Below the pieces are notes generated by a model. The model was not told the DNA's origin. It worked only from the letters and a program-made list of their open reading frames with translations, and made no database searches. From Betaproteobacteria bacterium (GTDB lineage: Bacteria; Pseudomonadota; Gammaproteobacteria; Burkholderiales; SG8-39), in the NCBI GenBank assembly GCA_016195915.1, contig JACPYS010000043.1:62001-126000 (forward strand): a stretch of 64,000 nucleotides of DNA, read 5' to 3'. Position 1 is the first letter of the stretch. Each line of letters starts with the position of its first letter. Position numbers and translations under genes: made by a program. Positions 8,834 to 18,336 of this stretch are shown piece by piece.

Positions 8834-10282
8834 TTGCAAACTCTGCCCGGGCGTGAGCCGAATTTGACCCCGCCGCTCCTGCGCGCGGAAGACTGCGCGC
8901 GAATTCATGAGGCAAGCCTCGACGTTCTCGAGACGGTGGGCGTTCGCGTGGACGATGCGGAGGCTCTCGCGCTTCTCAAGCGCAATGGCGCGACTGACGC
9001 TACGGGGCCCGACACGGTGCGGCTGCCGCGGGGCCTCGCGCGCGATTGCCTCTCCAGCTGTCCGCGGACCGCGCGCGTCACCGACCGGCAGGATCGCCTG
9101 CGCGAATTCGGTCCCGGTGGCCCGGCAATATTCTGGACCGGCAATGCGCTCTACGTTGCGCGCGACAACCAGCGCGAAGAACTCCGCACCGGGGATCTCG
9201 CGGAACTGACCCGGGTTGCGGACGCCTGCCCCGAGATCGACGGCATGGTGGGAACCAGCGTCGCCGATTTTCCGCCGCCCGCGCGCGATGTGGTCGGATT
9301 CCGGGAGATGGCGCGGAACACAGCGAAACATCTGCGACCGTGCATCTTCACGCCCCAGGGCGCAAGTTCCATCGTCGAGATGGGGAAGGTTCTGGCCGGC
9401 GGCGCGTCGCTGCGCGACCGGCCGGTGGTGAGCTTCGGCTACAGCATCGTGAGCCCGCTGCACTGGACCTCGACCGGTGTGGGCGTAATGCGCAACACCG
9501 CCGGACACGGCCTGCCGCTCATGATCAACTCCGAACCGATGGGGGGAGGCACGGCACCGGTGACGCTCGCCGGCTGCCTGGTGCTTGCCAACGCGGATAC
9601 GCTATCAGGAATCGTGATTGCGCAACTGCTCGAGCGCGGCCGCCCTGTGATCTACAACGTCGGCTTCGCCCACGTATTGGACATGGCAACCGGCGTCGCG
9701 CTCACCGGCGCTCCGGAGAACGCGCTGCTCCAGTCCGCAGGCGCCGACCTTGCGCGCTTCCACAACATGCCTTCGGCTTCATGGATGTCGACCGAGTCGA
9801 TGATTCCCGACGCACAAGCCGCCGCGGAAACCATGATGACCGGGCTCGCGCACGCGGCCTGGGGCGTTAACGTTGTCTGGGGCGCGGGCAATCTCGAATC
9901 GACCCTGTGCATGTCGGCCGAAAAACTGGTGATCGACGACGAGCTGATCGGCTCCATCCGGCGCTTCGTGCGCGGCATCCCCGTCAACGATGAGACTCTT
10001 GCACTCGACGTGATCAGGGAACTCGGCCACCGCGCGGATTTTCTTTCGCATGAGCATACGCTCGCTCATTTTCAGGAAGAAATCCGGCACTCGCCGCTGA
10101 TGCTGCGCTCCAAGCGCGACGCCTGGGCGAGGAACGGGAGCCGCGACATGAGCGAGCGCGCCGCCGAACGCGTGCGCGAGATTCTCTCCAGAGCGCATGA
10201 ACCGCACGTGAGCCCCGAGCAGGAGCGCGAACTCACGCGGATAGTCGACCACCATCTCGCGTCGATCGGCGCTGGCGGGTGA
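8834..10282 (+). CDS. MttB-family methyltransferase homologue without pyrrolysine
   Basis: 482 residues matching the trimethylamine methyltransferase (MttB) superfamily: opening RIHEASLDVLETVGVRVDD, then IFWTGNALYV, EPMGGGTAPVTLAGCL and the glycine/alanine-rich barrel. True MttB needs an in-frame amber codon for pyrrolysine; none occurs here, so this is the non-Pyl group. Characterised non-Pyl members (for example MtgB and MtpB) demethylate quaternary amines such as glycine betaine and proline betaine onto a corrinoid protein. No corrinoid protein or reductive activator is in the window, so the substrate is unknown. The start is TTG 8834 or TTG 8864; neither has a clear ribosome binding site. 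It converges with lsrF. Confidence 0.8.
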   Translation: MQTLPGREPNLTPPLLRAEDCARIHEASLDVLETVGVRVDDAEALALLKRNGATDATGPDTVRLPRGLARDCLSSCPRTARVTDRQDRLREFGPGGPAIFWTGNALYVARDNQREELRTGDLAELTRVADACPEIDGMVGTSVADFPPPARDVVGFREMARNTAKHLRPCIFTPQGASSIVEMGKVLAGGASLRDRPVVSFGYSIVSPLHWTSTGVGVMRNTAGHGLPLMINSEPMGGGTAPVTLAGCLVLANADTLSGIVIAQLLERGRPVIYNVGFAHVLDMATGVALTGAPENALLQSAGADLARFHNMPSASWMSTESMIPDAQAAAETMMTGLAHAAWGVNVVWGAGNLESTLCMSAEKLVIDDELIGSIRRFVRGIPVNDETLALDVIRELGHRADFLSHEHTLAHFQEEIRHSPLMLRSKRDAWARNGSRDMSERAAERVREILSRAHEPHVSPEQERELTRIVDHHLASIGAGG

Positions 10283-10295
10283 CGTCTACGCTCCG

Positions 10296-11192
10296 TCAAA
10301 CACGAATGCCCACGTGCTCCCGCCGCAGCGACTTGAACAGCTCGAACGCCTGCTTCGGCTTCATCGCGTCGTGCACCACCTTGTTGACCGCCTGGATCAT
10401 CGCCACCGGCGCATCGGACTGGAAGATGTTGCGCCCCATGTCCACGCCTGCCGCACCCTCCTGAACCGCCCGGTAGGCCATCGTAAGGGCTTCGAGTTCG
10501 GGCAGCTTCTTGCCGCCGGCCATCACGACCGGAACCGGGCAGGACGCGGTCACCGTCTCGAAACCCTCGGCCACGTAATAGGTCTTCACGAACTGCGCGC
10601 CAAGCTCGGCGCAGATGCGGCAGGCGAGGCGAAAATAGCGCGCGTCGCGCACCATGTCCTTGCCCACCGCGGTCACGCCCAGCACCGGAATTCCGCGGCC
10701 CAGGCCCGCGTCGACCAGGCGCGTCATGTTGTGGACGGACTGCGTTTCGAACTCGCCGCCGATGAACACCTGCACCGCCACCGCGGCCACGTTCAGGCGC
10801 GCAGCATCGTCCATGTCCACCGCGATATGCTCGTTGGACATCTCCTTGAGGATGCTCGGCCCCCCGCTCGCGCGCAGCACCACGCCGCTTTGCAGCGACG
10901 ACGGTATCGTGCTGCGAAGAATGCCGCGCGTGCACATCAGCGCGTCGGCGTTCTGGAGCAGCGGAACGATGGTGAGGTCCACGCGCTCCAGGCCGGCCGT
11001 GGGGCCCTGAAAATAGCCGTGGTCGACCGCCAGCATCACGGTCTTGCCCGAACCGGGCCCGAAGATGCGCGAGAGCCTGTTCTGCATGCCCCAGTCGAGG
11101 GCGTTCGCACCCCTGACGTTCGTCTGCGCGGGTTGCACGGGCACGTCGAGGAAATAGTCCTTCGTGTCCTTGAGATTGTCGATGTCGGCCAT
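10296..11192 (-). CDS. lsrF: LsrF-like class I aldolase/thiolase in MTA salvage operon
   Basis: 298 residues, DeoC/FbaB-type Schiff-base aldolase closely resembling E. coli LsrF, with the LsrF-specific stretches [36 protein letters not shown] and [11 protein letters not shown]. Lys203 in FVKTYY is at the position of the known Schiff-base lysine. E. coli LsrF cleaves 3-hydroxy-2,4-pentanedione-5-phosphate with CoA to DHAP and acetyl-CoA. No other lsr gene is in the window. Instead it is last in mtnP-apt-mtnA-lsrF, 27 bases after mtnA, with a good AAGGAG site. By context it may cleave methylthioribulose-1-phosphate to DHAP and methylthioacetaldehyde; that is inference. Confidence 0.88.
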   Translation of the reverse strand: MADIDNLKDTKDYFLDVPVQPAQTNVRGANALDWGMQNRLSRIFGPGSGKTVMLAVDHGYFQGPTAGLERVDLTIVPLLQNADALMCTRGILRSTIPSSLQSGVVLRASGGPSILKEMSNEHIAVDMDDAARLNVAAVAVQVFIGGEFETQSVHNMTRLVDAGLGRGIPVLGVTAVGKDMVRDARYFRLACRICAELGAQFVKTYYVAEGFETVTASCPVPVVMAGGKKLPELEALTMAYRAVQEGAAGVDMGRNIFQSDAPVAMIQAVNKVVHDAMKPKQAFELFKSLRREHVGIRV

Positions 11193-11219
11193 CTTGGTGC
11201 GTCTCCTTGGGTACGATAT

Positions 11220-12302
11220 TCAGGCTGAGTCTACAGGCGGCGCGGATTTGAGCAGCGCTGCAATGTTCGACTGGTCAGGCGAGGCGACGACGCCGCGCTC
11301 GGTGATCAGCGCCGTCACCAGTTCCGCCGGTGTTACGTCGAAGGCCGGGTTGCGAACCTTGATTCCTTCGGGCGCCCAGCGCACGCCCCGGTACCCGGTC
11401 ACTTCGTTCGCATCGCGTTCCTCGATTGGAATGGCGTCACCGTTCGGCATATCCGGATCGATGGTGGAGATCGGGCAGGCCACGTAAAACGGTATGGCGT
11501 GACGATGTGCGAGCACCGCAACCATGTAGGTCCCGATCTTGTTCGCAACATCGCCGTTCGCGGCAACGCGGTCGGTCCCGACGACCACGGCCTGAATCTC
11601 GCCGCACTTCATCAGGTGGCCCGCCATGTTGTCGGTGATCAGGGTCACGGGTATTGCGTCCTGCGCCAGTTCCCATGCCGTGAGCCGCGCTCCCTGCAGA
11701 AACGGCCGCGTCTCATCCGCGATGACCGAAATGCGCTTGCCGGACTCGATTGCGGACCGGATCACGCCCAGAGCGGTGCCGTAACCGGCGGTGGCCAGCG
11801 CGCCTGCATTGCAGTGGGTCAGCACCGTCATGCCGTCTGCGAGCAGCGCCGCACCGTTCCTGCCCATGGCGCGATTGATGCGGATGTCCTCGGCAAGGAT
11901 TTCGTGTGCTTCGGCGAGCAACCGCTCCGCGATGCTCGCGCTGGACGCCGGTGACATTGCGCCCGACACCGTGCGCATCCGCTTGAGCGCCCAGAACAGG
12001 TTGACCGCGGTCGGCCGGCTGCGGGCGAGGACCGCAAACGCCTCTTGCATCGCGCCATCGAACTGCGCTCTGGGCGCACCGGCCAGCCGCAGGGCATCCA
12101 GCGCCACACCGTATGCTGCCGCGCATCCAATCGCCGGTGCGCCACGCACCACCATCGAGCGTATCCCCTCTGCGACTCCGGCTGCCGTTGCATAGTCGCG
12201 GTAGACCACCTCGGCGGGCAGCACGCGCTGGTCGATCATCTCGAGGCGGCCATCGCGCCAGCGCAGCGTTTCGACGCCCGAACGAGGCGAGGCCCTGTCC
12301 AT
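11220..12302 (-). CDS. mtnA: Methylthioribose-1-phosphate isomerase
   Basis: About 360 residues, eIF2B-alpha-like fold. It isomerises 5-methylthioribose-1-phosphate to methylthioribulose-1-phosphate. Diagnostic stretches are [37 protein letters not shown] with the catalytic Cys, and [21 protein letters not shown] with the catalytic Asp. The frame is open further upstream, but ATG 12302 fits the family N-terminus ([17 protein letters not shown]) and lies just after the apt stop at 12305. It is the third gene of mtnP-apt-mtnA-lsrF. No mtnB, mtnC, mtnD or mtnK is present in the window. Confidence 0.93.
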   Translation of the reverse strand: MDRASPRSGVETLRWRDGRLEMIDQRVLPAEVVYRDYATAAGVAEGIRSMVVRGAPAIGCAAAYGVALDALRLAGAPRAQFDGAMQEAFAVLARSRPTAVNLFWALKRMRTVSGAMSPASSASIAERLLAEAHEILAEDIRINRAMGRNGAALLADGMTVLTHCNAGALATAGYGTALGVIRSAIESGKRISVIADETRPFLQGARLTAWELAQDAIPVTLITDNMAGHLMKCGEIQAVVVGTDRVAANGDVANKIGTYMVAVLAHRHAIPFYVACPISTIDPDMPNGDAIPIEERDANEVTGYRGVRWAPEGIKVRNPAFDVTPAELVTALITERGVVASPDQSNIAALLKSAPPVDSA

Positions 12303-12304
12303 TG

Positions 12305-12834
12305 TCACTCGCCTTCGAACTCGCAGAGCGTGAACACCTTGTGGCCGCGCCGCTCGAGGCGTTTGCGGCCGCCGAGGTCGGGCAGGTCGATCACGAAGCA
12401 GCATTCCACGACCTTGCCACCGGTCTTCGCGATCAGCGCGCACGCGGCCTCGGCGGTGCCGCCGGTGGCGATCAGGTCGTCCACCAGAAGCACCTTTTCA
12501 TTCTTGGAAACCGCGTCCACGTGCATCTCGATCCGGTCCGCGCCGTATTCGAGCTCATAGTCATGGCCGACGGTTTTCGCGGGCAGCTTGCCCTTCTTGC
12601 GGATGGGCACGAACCCGATGCCGAGCTGGAAGGCAAGGGCGGCGCCGATGATGAATCCTCTCGACTCGATGCCCGCCACCTTGTCGATCTTCACGGCCGT
12701 ATAGCGTTCACCAGTTCGTTGATCGTGACGCGAAAACCGACGGGATCCTTGAGCAGCGTCGTGATGTCGCGAAACATGACCCCCTTTTTCGGGTAGTGCG
12801 GGACCGTGCGAATGCGGGACTTGATGATCGTCAT
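12305..12834 (-). pseudogene. apt: Adenine phosphoribosyltransferase, frameshifted near 12703
   Basis: Adenine plus PRPP to AMP. The N-terminal part is read from ATG 12834: [33 protein letters not shown], then NELVNA at 12720-12703. One base is then missing, and the rest ([20 protein letters not shown] through the PRPP loop [17 protein letters not shown] to CEFEGE) is in another frame. Restoring one base in the gct at 12705-12703 gives about 176 residues with normal Apt sequence throughout. Because both halves are intact and conserved, a sequencing or assembly error is more likely than decay, but a real mutation is possible. It would recycle the adenine made by MtnP just upstream. Confidence 0.88.
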
Positions 12835-12849
12835 CACTCTCTCCTTGCG

Positions 12850-13710
12850 TTATTTGAGCACCCGCCCGGCCACGGCATCCAGCCGCTTTACAAGCCCGGG
12901 ATCGCGGGCGTCCGGAGACGTGATCAGGGCGCTCCCCAGTGCGGTCTGGCAACCGTGCGGACACGAGCCGTCGAGCCGCGCGACCTTGGGTGCCGCTCGC
13001 TTGATCAGGGTGCGTGCGTTCTCTGCGTTGGCCACCAGCATGCCGATGATCATCTCCACCGTCACGTCATCGTGATGGGGATGCCAGCAGTCGTAGTCCG
13101 TGACCATCGCGACCGTCGCGTAACACAACTCCGCTTCGCGGGCGAGTTTGGCTTCGGGCATGTTGGTCATGCCGATCACGTCGCAGTTCCACGAGCGGTA
13201 GAGTTCCGACTCGGCAAGACTCGAAAACTGCGGTCCTTCCATCACCAGGTAAGTGCCGCCGCGCACATAGCGTATGTCCGTTCCCTTGACGGCCTGCTCG
13301 ATCGCGTCGCCCAGTCGGGCACAAACCGGGTGCGCCATGGAGACGTGGGCCACCAGCCCGGTACCGAAGAACGATTTGGTGCGCGCGAAGGTGCGATCGA
13401 TGAACTGGTCCACGATCACGAACATCCCGGGCGGAAGGTGTTCCCTGAGGGAGCCTACCGCACTGACGGAAATGACCTGCGTCACGCCGGCACGCTTCAG
13501 CGCGTCGATGTTCGCGCGAAAGTTGATTTCAGAGGGCGGAATCCGGTGGCCGCGGCCGTGACGCGGGAGGAACGCGAGCGGCTGGCCGTTTAACTCGCCC
13601 ATGAGCAATTCGTCCGACGGCGTGCCGAACGGCGAATCCACCTTCACCCAGTGAGCGTTGGTGAGCCCGTCGATGTCGTAGACACCGCTGCCACCGATTA
13701 CTGCCAGCAT
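12850..13710 (-). CDS. mtnP: S-methyl-5'-thioadenosine phosphorylase
   Basis: 286 residues, purine nucleoside phosphorylase superfamily type 2. It splits methylthioadenosine with phosphate to adenine and methylthioribose-1-phosphate. Motifs seen are [64 protein letters not shown] and [21 protein letters not shown] lies 5 bases before the ATG. It is the first gene of the MTA salvage operon and follows ribE with about 57 bases between them. Confidence 0.93.
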   Translation of the reverse strand: MLAVIGGSGVYDIDGLTNAHWVKVDSPFGTPSDELLMGELNGQPLAFLPRHGRGHRIPPSEINFRANIDALKRAGVTQVISVSAVGSLREHLPPGMFVIVDQFIDRTFARTKSFFGTGLVAHVSMAHPVCARLGDAIEQAVKGTDIRYVRGGTYLVMEGPQFSSLAESELYRSWNCDVIGMTNMPEAKLAREAELCYATVAMVTDYDCWHPHHDDVTVEMIIGMLVANAENARTLIKRAAPKVARLDGSCPHGCQTALGSALITSPDARDPGLVKRLDAVAGRVLK

Positions 13711-13767
13711 GTGCTTCTCCGAGGATGCGTGCGGCGCAGGAGTATAGCCGCAGGATGGCTGATCACG

Positions 13768-14373
13768 TCATGGTCCGGATCGAGTTGTTGACTCGCCGAG
13801 CATCCGTTCCACATACCGCGCGATCAGGTCCACTTCGAGATTGACCGCGGCGCCCGGCGCGAGGCGCGTGAGCGTGGTGACTTCCAGCGTATGCGGGATC
13901 AGGTTGACCTCGAAGCTGTCACCCTCCACGCGATTCACGGTCAGGCTCACGCCGTCGATCGTGATCGAGCCCTTGCGCGCAACGTAACGCGCGAGCGCAT
14001 GCGGCGCACGCACCTCCAGCCGCATCGACTCCCCTGCGGGCTCGAATGCCGTCACTTCCCCAACGGCGTCCACGTGCCCGGTAACAAGGTGGCCACCGAT
14101 CTTGTCATTGATGCGCAGCGATGTTTCCAGGTTCACCTTGGCCCGCTGGCCGAGACCGGCGGTACAGTCGAGCGTCTCGCGCGATACGTCGAACGACAGG
14201 CGTTGGCCGTCGACGGCGACCACTGTGAGGCACGCCCCCTGCACGCAGACGGAATCTCCAAGCGTAACGCCAGAAAGCTCGAGCCCGCCGCAATCGACGA
14301 CGAGGCGAACGCCTTGCTCGAGCGGGGTCAGATTTTCAATTGCACCCACCGCCTGCACGATTCCCGTGAACAT
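13768..14373 (-). CDS. ribE: Riboflavin synthase, alpha subunit
   Basis: 201 residues, two homologous beta-barrel halves. Disproportionates two molecules of 6,7-dimethyl-8-ribityllumazine to riboflavin. The N-terminus MFTGIVQAVGAIE is diagnostic, with VQGACLTVVAVD and the second-half equivalents GHLVTGHVDAVGEV and IDGVSLTVNRVEG. The ATG directly abuts the ribD stop (TGA then ATG), which suggests translational coupling. The same gene is called ribC in some nomenclatures. Confidence 0.95.
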   Translation of the reverse strand: MFTGIVQAVGAIENLTPLEQGVRLVVDCGGLELSGVTLGDSVCVQGACLTVVAVDGQRLSFDVSRETLDCTAGLGQRAKVNLETSLRINDKIGGHLVTGHVDAVGEVTAFEPAGESMRLEVRAPHALARYVARKGSITIDGVSLTVNRVEGDSFEVNLIPHTLEVTTLTRLAPGAAVNLEVDLIARYVERMLGESTTRSGP

Positions 14374-15453
14374 TCATAACCTCGCAATGATCCGAATATC
14401 CCCGCCGATCCGGTCCACGCCGCGGATCTTCAGCGCCACGCGCTCGTCCAGCGCGCTCATCGCCGCAAGGCCAACCATGCCCTGCGCCGAATCTCCAAGC
14501 AGGCTGGGGGCGAGATAGACAATCAGTTCGTCCACGCATCCCTCGCGCACCAGCGAACCATTCAGTTTCACGCCGCCTTCGACATGCACTTCGTTGGTTC
14601 CGCGCCGCGCGAGTTCCGCCAGCATCGCCGGCAGATCGACCTTGCCTGAAGGATTGGCCAGCACGCAGATTTCCGCGCCCCTCGCCTCGAGCGCCTCGCG
14701 CCGCACCGGATCGTCGCCCGCGCAGAAGATCAGCACTTTGCCGCCGTCGAGAATCCTTGCGTTGGCGGGCGTCTCCAGCCGGCTGTCGATCACCACGCGC
14801 AGCGGCTGGCGCGTGGTCGCAACCTCGCGCACATCGAGGCGCGGATTGTCCTGCTTTACGGTCCCGATACCGGTCAGCACGGCGCAGGCGCGCGCGCGCC
14901 AGGCGTGCCCGTCACGCCGCGCTTCGGCCCCGGTGATCCATTGAGACTGCCCGTTCGCGAGCGCGGTGCGGCCATCGAGGCTGGCGGCGATCTTCATGCG
15001 CACCCAGGGGCGATCGCGCGTCAGGCGCGAAACAAACCCGATGTTGAGTTCACGCGCCGCTTCCTCGAGCAATCCGTGCTCGAAGGCAATTCCGGCGGCT
15101 GCGAGCCGCTCGCCGCCGCCGCGCGCCTCGGGGTTGGGGTCGCGCATTGCCGCAACCACGCGCGCGACCCCGGCCGTGACCAGCGCATCCGAACACGGCA
15201 GGGTGCGGCCAACGTGGTTGCACGGTTCGAGTGACACATAGGCGGTCGCGCCGCGTGCCGCCTCGCCCGCCTGCGCCAGCGCGGCCACCTCGGCGTGCGG
15301 GCCGCCCGCCTTTTCGTGCCAGCCTTCGCCGACGATGCAACCGTCCTTGACGATGACGCATCCCACGCGCGGATTGGGGGTCGTGGTGTAAAGGCCTTGC
15401 GCGGCAAGCGCGAGTGCCCTGCCCATCAAGTCGCGGTCAAGCGCGCCGAACAC
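14374..15453 (-). CDS. ribD: Bifunctional riboflavin biosynthesis deaminase/reductase RibD
   Basis: About 359 residues. The N-terminal cytidine-deaminase-like domain has the zinc ligands HAEVAAL and PCNHVGRTLPC; the C-terminal part is a DHFR-like reductase (WVRMKIAASLDGRTALANG, QSQWITG, VHVEGGVKLNGSL). It performs the second and third steps from GTP to riboflavin. The start is GTG 15453, three bases after the nrdR stop, or ATG 15426; the first gives the usual N-terminus DRDLMGRALALAAQGLYTT. The frame stays open far upstream through nrdR and glyA, but that portion has no homology and is a shadow. Confidence 0.93.
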   Translation of the reverse strand: MFGALDRDLMGRALALAAQGLYTTTPNPRVGCVIVKDGCIVGEGWHEKAGGPHAEVAALAQAGEAARGATAYVSLEPCNHVGRTLPCSDALVTAGVARVVAAMRDPNPEARGGGERLAAAGIAFEHGLLEEAARELNIGFVSRLTRDRPWVRMKIAASLDGRTALANGQSQWITGAEARRDGHAWRARACAVLTGIGTVKQDNPRLDVREVATTRQPLRVVIDSRLETPANARILDGGKVLIFCAGDDPVRREALEARGAEICVLANPSGKVDLPAMLAELARRGTNEVHVEGGVKLNGSLVREGCVDELIVYLAPSLLGDSAQGMVGLAAMSALDERVALKIRGVDRIGGDIRIIARL

Positions 15454-15455
15454 CG

Positions 15456-15923
15456 CTATCTGCTGCGCTTGCGCGGTTTCTTGACTTCCCGCGCCGCCTC
15501 GCTGAAGTCCTCCGGCGTCTCGAAGCTCCGGTAAACCGAAGCAAATCGGATGTAGGCGATCTTGTCGAGCTTGGCCAGCTCGCGCATCACCAGGTCGCCG
15601 ACCCGGCTGGTGGGAACCTCCCGCTCGCCGAGCGACCTCAGCTTCTCCTCGATGCGATCGAGCGCGGCATCCACGGCGTCGGTCGCCACCGAGCGTTTGC
15701 GCAGCGCAAGCAGCATGCTCCCGGCGAGCTTGTCGCGCGCGAAGTCGGTGCGGCTGCCATCCTTTTTTACCAGACGTGGCATGCGCAGTTCGACTTTCTC
15801 GTAGGTGGTGAAGCGTTTGTCGCAGGCGAGGCACTTGCGGCGGCGGCGCGTGGTGTTCGACTCGTTGTTCGCGCGCGTATCCACCACCTGGGTGTCTCCG
15901 GCGTTGCAGAACGGGCATTTCAT
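15456..15923 (-). CDS. nrdR: Transcriptional repressor NrdR
   Basis: 155 residues. An N-terminal zinc ribbon ([17 protein letters not shown], then [14 protein letters not shown]) is followed by the ATP-cone domain ([21 protein letters not shown]). NrdR represses ribonucleotide reductase genes in response to ATP/dATP. It lies 10 bases after glyA, and the order glyA-nrdR-ribD is a common proteobacterial arrangement. Confidence 0.95.
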   Translation of the reverse strand: MKCPFCNAGDTQVVDTRANNESNTTRRRRKCLACDKRFTTYEKVELRMPRLVKKDGSRTDFARDKLAGSMLLALRKRSVATDAVDAALDRIEEKLRSLGEREVPTSRVGDLVMRELAKLDKIAYIRFASVYRSFETPEDFSEAAREVKKPRKRSR

Positions 15924-15932
15924 CGCAGGTCC

Positions 15933-17183
15933 CTACGCATACACCGGAAATCCCGCACACAAGGACTTCACTTCGCCGGTGACGCGCCGGATGTTCTGGT
16001 CGTCGGTCGGGCGGTCGAGCACGTCGGCAATCAGGTGGGCGAGGATCTCGGCCTCGCCGGTGCGAAAACCGCGCGTCGTCATCGCCGGCGTGCCGATGCG
16101 CACGCCCGAGGTCACCGTCGGCTTCTCCGGGTCGTCCGGAACGGCGTTCTTGTTGACCGTGATGTGCGCACGGCCAAGCACCGTCTCCGCATCCTTGCCG
16201 GTGATCTTCTTCTTGCGCAGGTCGAGAAGGAACATGTGACAGTCGGTGCGGCCCGAGACGATGCGCACCCCGCGTTCCGTGAGAATGCTCACCATGGCAC
16301 GCGCATTGTCGAGCACCTGCTGCTGGTAGTCGCGGAATTCGGGCTTGAGCGCCTCGCCCAGCGCGACCGCCTTCGCCGCGATCACGTGCATCAGCGGACC
16401 GCCCTGGATGCCGGGAAAGATCGCCGAGTTGACCGGCTTTTCCTGCTCGCTGCGGCCCATGATGAGGCCGCCGCGCGGTCCGCGCAGCGTCTTGTGGGTG
16501 GTGGTCGTGACGAAGTCCGCGATCGCCACGGGCGAGGGATACAGGCCCACCGCCACCATTCCCGCGTAGTGCGCGATGTCGGACATCAGCAATGCCCCGG
16601 TGCTGTCGGCCACCGCGCGAAACGCGTTCCAGTCGAACGCGAGCGAATACGCCGATGCTCCCGTCACGATCATCTTCGGCCGGTGCTTTGCGGCGAGGTC
16701 CTCGACCTGGTCGTAGTCGATCGCCTCGTCCTGATCCAGACCATAGGAGACGATGTTGTAGAGCTTTCCCGAGAGATTGACGGGGGAGCCGTGGGTCAGG
16801 TGCCCACCGCTCGCAAGCGAAAGTCCGAGGATCGTATCGCCCGGCTTGAGTGCCGCCGCGTAGACGGCCTGGTTGGCCTGCGAGCCCGAATGCGGCTGCA
16901 CATTCGCCCAGGGCGCGCCGAACAGTTTCTTCGCGCGCTCGATCGCGAGTTGCTCGGCGATGTCGACGTACTCGCAACCGCCGTAGTAGCGCTTGCCGGG
17001 ATAGCCCTCGGCATACTTGTTGGTGAGAACCGAGCCCTGCGCGTAGAGCACCGCGGGGCTGACGTAGTTTTCGGAGGCAATCAGCTCGACGTGGTCTTCC
17101 TGGCGGCGGTTTTCGAGGCGCACCGCGTTCCAGAGTTCCGGGTCGGCTTGGGCAAGAACATTGGGAGCGAACATGGCTGCCAT
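15933..17183 (-). CDS. glyA: Serine hydroxymethyltransferase
   Basis: 416 residues, PLP-dependent fold type I. Interconverts serine and glycine with tetrahydrofolate. The PLP lysine lies in [17 protein letters not shown]; other signatures are [30 protein letters not shown] and [14 protein letters not shown]. Length matches the family. ATG 17183 or 17174 are both possible starts. It begins 18 bases after the AmmeMemoRadiSam radical SAM gene. Confidence 0.96.
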   Translation of the reverse strand: MAAMFAPNVLAQADPELWNAVRLENRRQEDHVELIASENYVSPAVLYAQGSVLTNKYAEGYPGKRYYGGCEYVDIAEQLAIERAKKLFGAPWANVQPHSGSQANQAVYAAALKPGDTILGLSLASGGHLTHGSPVNLSGKLYNIVSYGLDQDEAIDYDQVEDLAAKHRPKMIVTGASAYSLAFDWNAFRAVADSTGALLMSDIAHYAGMVAVGLYPSPVAIADFVTTTTHKTLRGPRGGLIMGRSEQEKPVNSAIFPGIQGGPLMHVIAAKAVALGEALKPEFRDYQQQVLDNARAMVSILTERGVRIVSGRTDCHMFLLDLRKKKITGKDAETVLGRAHITVNKNAVPDDPEKPTVTSGVRIGTPAMTTRGFRTGEAEILAHLIADVLDRPTDDQNIRRVTGEVKSLCAGFPVYA

Positions 17184-17201
17184 CGGGCAAAAACATAGAT
17201 T

Positions 17202-18335
17202 TTACCAGTCTGCCCTGTTCCAGCCGTGACCCCCGCGGGAAGGCCCGGAGGAGCGCCGTAAGGCGCCGATGCGCACCGGAATGCGCTTGCGCCCGAAGGC
17301 CTTGCCGAACTGCTCGTAGCGGCCCGCCAGCTGGGTGCCGCAGGAAGGACATTTGCCTTCGGGGCTCAGGCGGTAGGCGCCGATGTCGTACCAGTCGCGC
17401 CCGATCACCACTTCCTCGCAGTGCGGGCAGTATGTCGAGCCGCCCTCGGCGTCGTGCACGTTGCCGGTGTACACGTAGCGCAAGCCCGCCAGGCGCGCGA
17501 TCTCGCGTGCACGGGTGAGCGTGGCAGGAGGCGTCGCCGGTATGTCCATCATCTTGTAATCGGGATGGAACGCCGAGAAATGCAGCGGCACGTCGGGGCC
17601 CAGGTTCTTCGCGATCCACCTGCATTGCTCGTTGAGTTCGAAGTCGGAATCGTTCTTGCCGGGGATCAGCAGTGTCGTGATCTCGGTCCAGACCTGCGTT
17701 TCCTTGACCAGGTAGCTCAGCGTATCGAGCACCGGCTGCAGGTGCGCGCCGCACAACTTGAAATAGAAGTCGTCGGTGAACCCCTTCAGGTCCACGTTCG
17801 CCGCATCCATCTTCGCGTAGAACTCACGCCGTGCATCGGCATGGATGTAACCGGCGGTCACCGCCACCGTCTTGACGCCCTGAGCGTGGCAGGCATCCGC
17901 CACGTCGAATGCGTACTCGGCGAAGATCACGGGGTCGTTATAGGTGAATGCGACACTCTTGCACCCGAGGCGCACTGCCTCGGCGGCAATCGCTTGCGGC
18001 GTGGCCGCGTCCATCAGCGTGTCCATTTCACGCGACTTGGAGATGTCCCAGTTCTGGCAGAACTTGCACGCGAGATTGCAGCCCGCGGTGCCGAACGACA
18101 GGACGCTCGAGCCAGGGTAGAACTGGTTGAGCGGCTTCTTCTCGATCGGATCGACACAGAAACCCGACGAACGGCCGTAGGTGGTGAGCACCATCGCGCC
18201 GCGTTCCATCTTGCGCACGAAGCAGGCGCCGCGCTGGCCTTCGTGCAGGCGGCAATCGCGGGGACAAAGATCGCACTGGACGCGCCCGTCTTCCAGCGCG
18301 TGCCACCAGCGGCCCGGATGCGAGCTCTCGAGCAT
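17202..18335 (-). CDS. AmmeMemoRadiSam system radical SAM enzyme
   Basis: 377 residues. The radical SAM cluster motif is CNLACKFC (Cys86, Cys90, Cys93). An N-terminal C-x2-C-x3-C (CDLCPRDC, residues 21-28) and a C-terminal zinc-ribbon-like region (YCPHCEE, KCPSCG) are present. This matches the pyruvate-formate-lyase-activase-like member of the AmmeMemoRadiSam set, named for co-occurrence of AMMECR1, Memo and radical SAM proteins. The biological reaction is not known to me. The ATG is 1 base after the stop of the fused Memo-AMMECR1 gene, so the two are surely co-transcribed. Confidence 0.9.
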   Translation of the reverse strand: MLESSHPGRWWHALEDGRVQCDLCPRDCRLHEGQRGACFVRKMERGAMVLTTYGRSSGFCVDPIEKKPLNQFYPGSSVLSFGTAGCNLACKFCQNWDISKSREMDTLMDAATPQAIAAEAVRLGCKSVAFTYNDPVIFAEYAFDVADACHAQGVKTVAVTAGYIHADARREFYAKMDAANVDLKGFTDDFYFKLCGAHLQPVLDTLSYLVKETQVWTEITTLLIPGKNDSDFELNEQCRWIAKNLGPDVPLHFSAFHPDYKMMDIPATPPATLTRAREIARLAGLRYVYTGNVHDAEGGSTYCPHCEEVVIGRDWYDIGAYRLSPEGKCPSCGTQLAGRYEQFGKAFGRKRIPVRIGALRRSSGPSRGGHGWNRADW

Positions 18336-18336
18336 G

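Noticed and set aside
8834-10282. Pyrrolysine-containing trimethylamine methyltransferase
   Set aside because: There is no in-frame amber codon in the gene.
10296-11192. Part of an AI-2 (Lsr) uptake system
   Set aside because: No lsrA, lsrB, lsrC, lsrD, lsrG, lsrK or lsrR in the window; the neighbours are MTA salvage genes.
14374-17754. A minus-strand open frame over 1,100 codons long ending in ribD
   Set aside because: The part before ribD is antisense-free frame noise across nrdR and glyA in high-GC DNA, with no homology; only the RibD end is kept.
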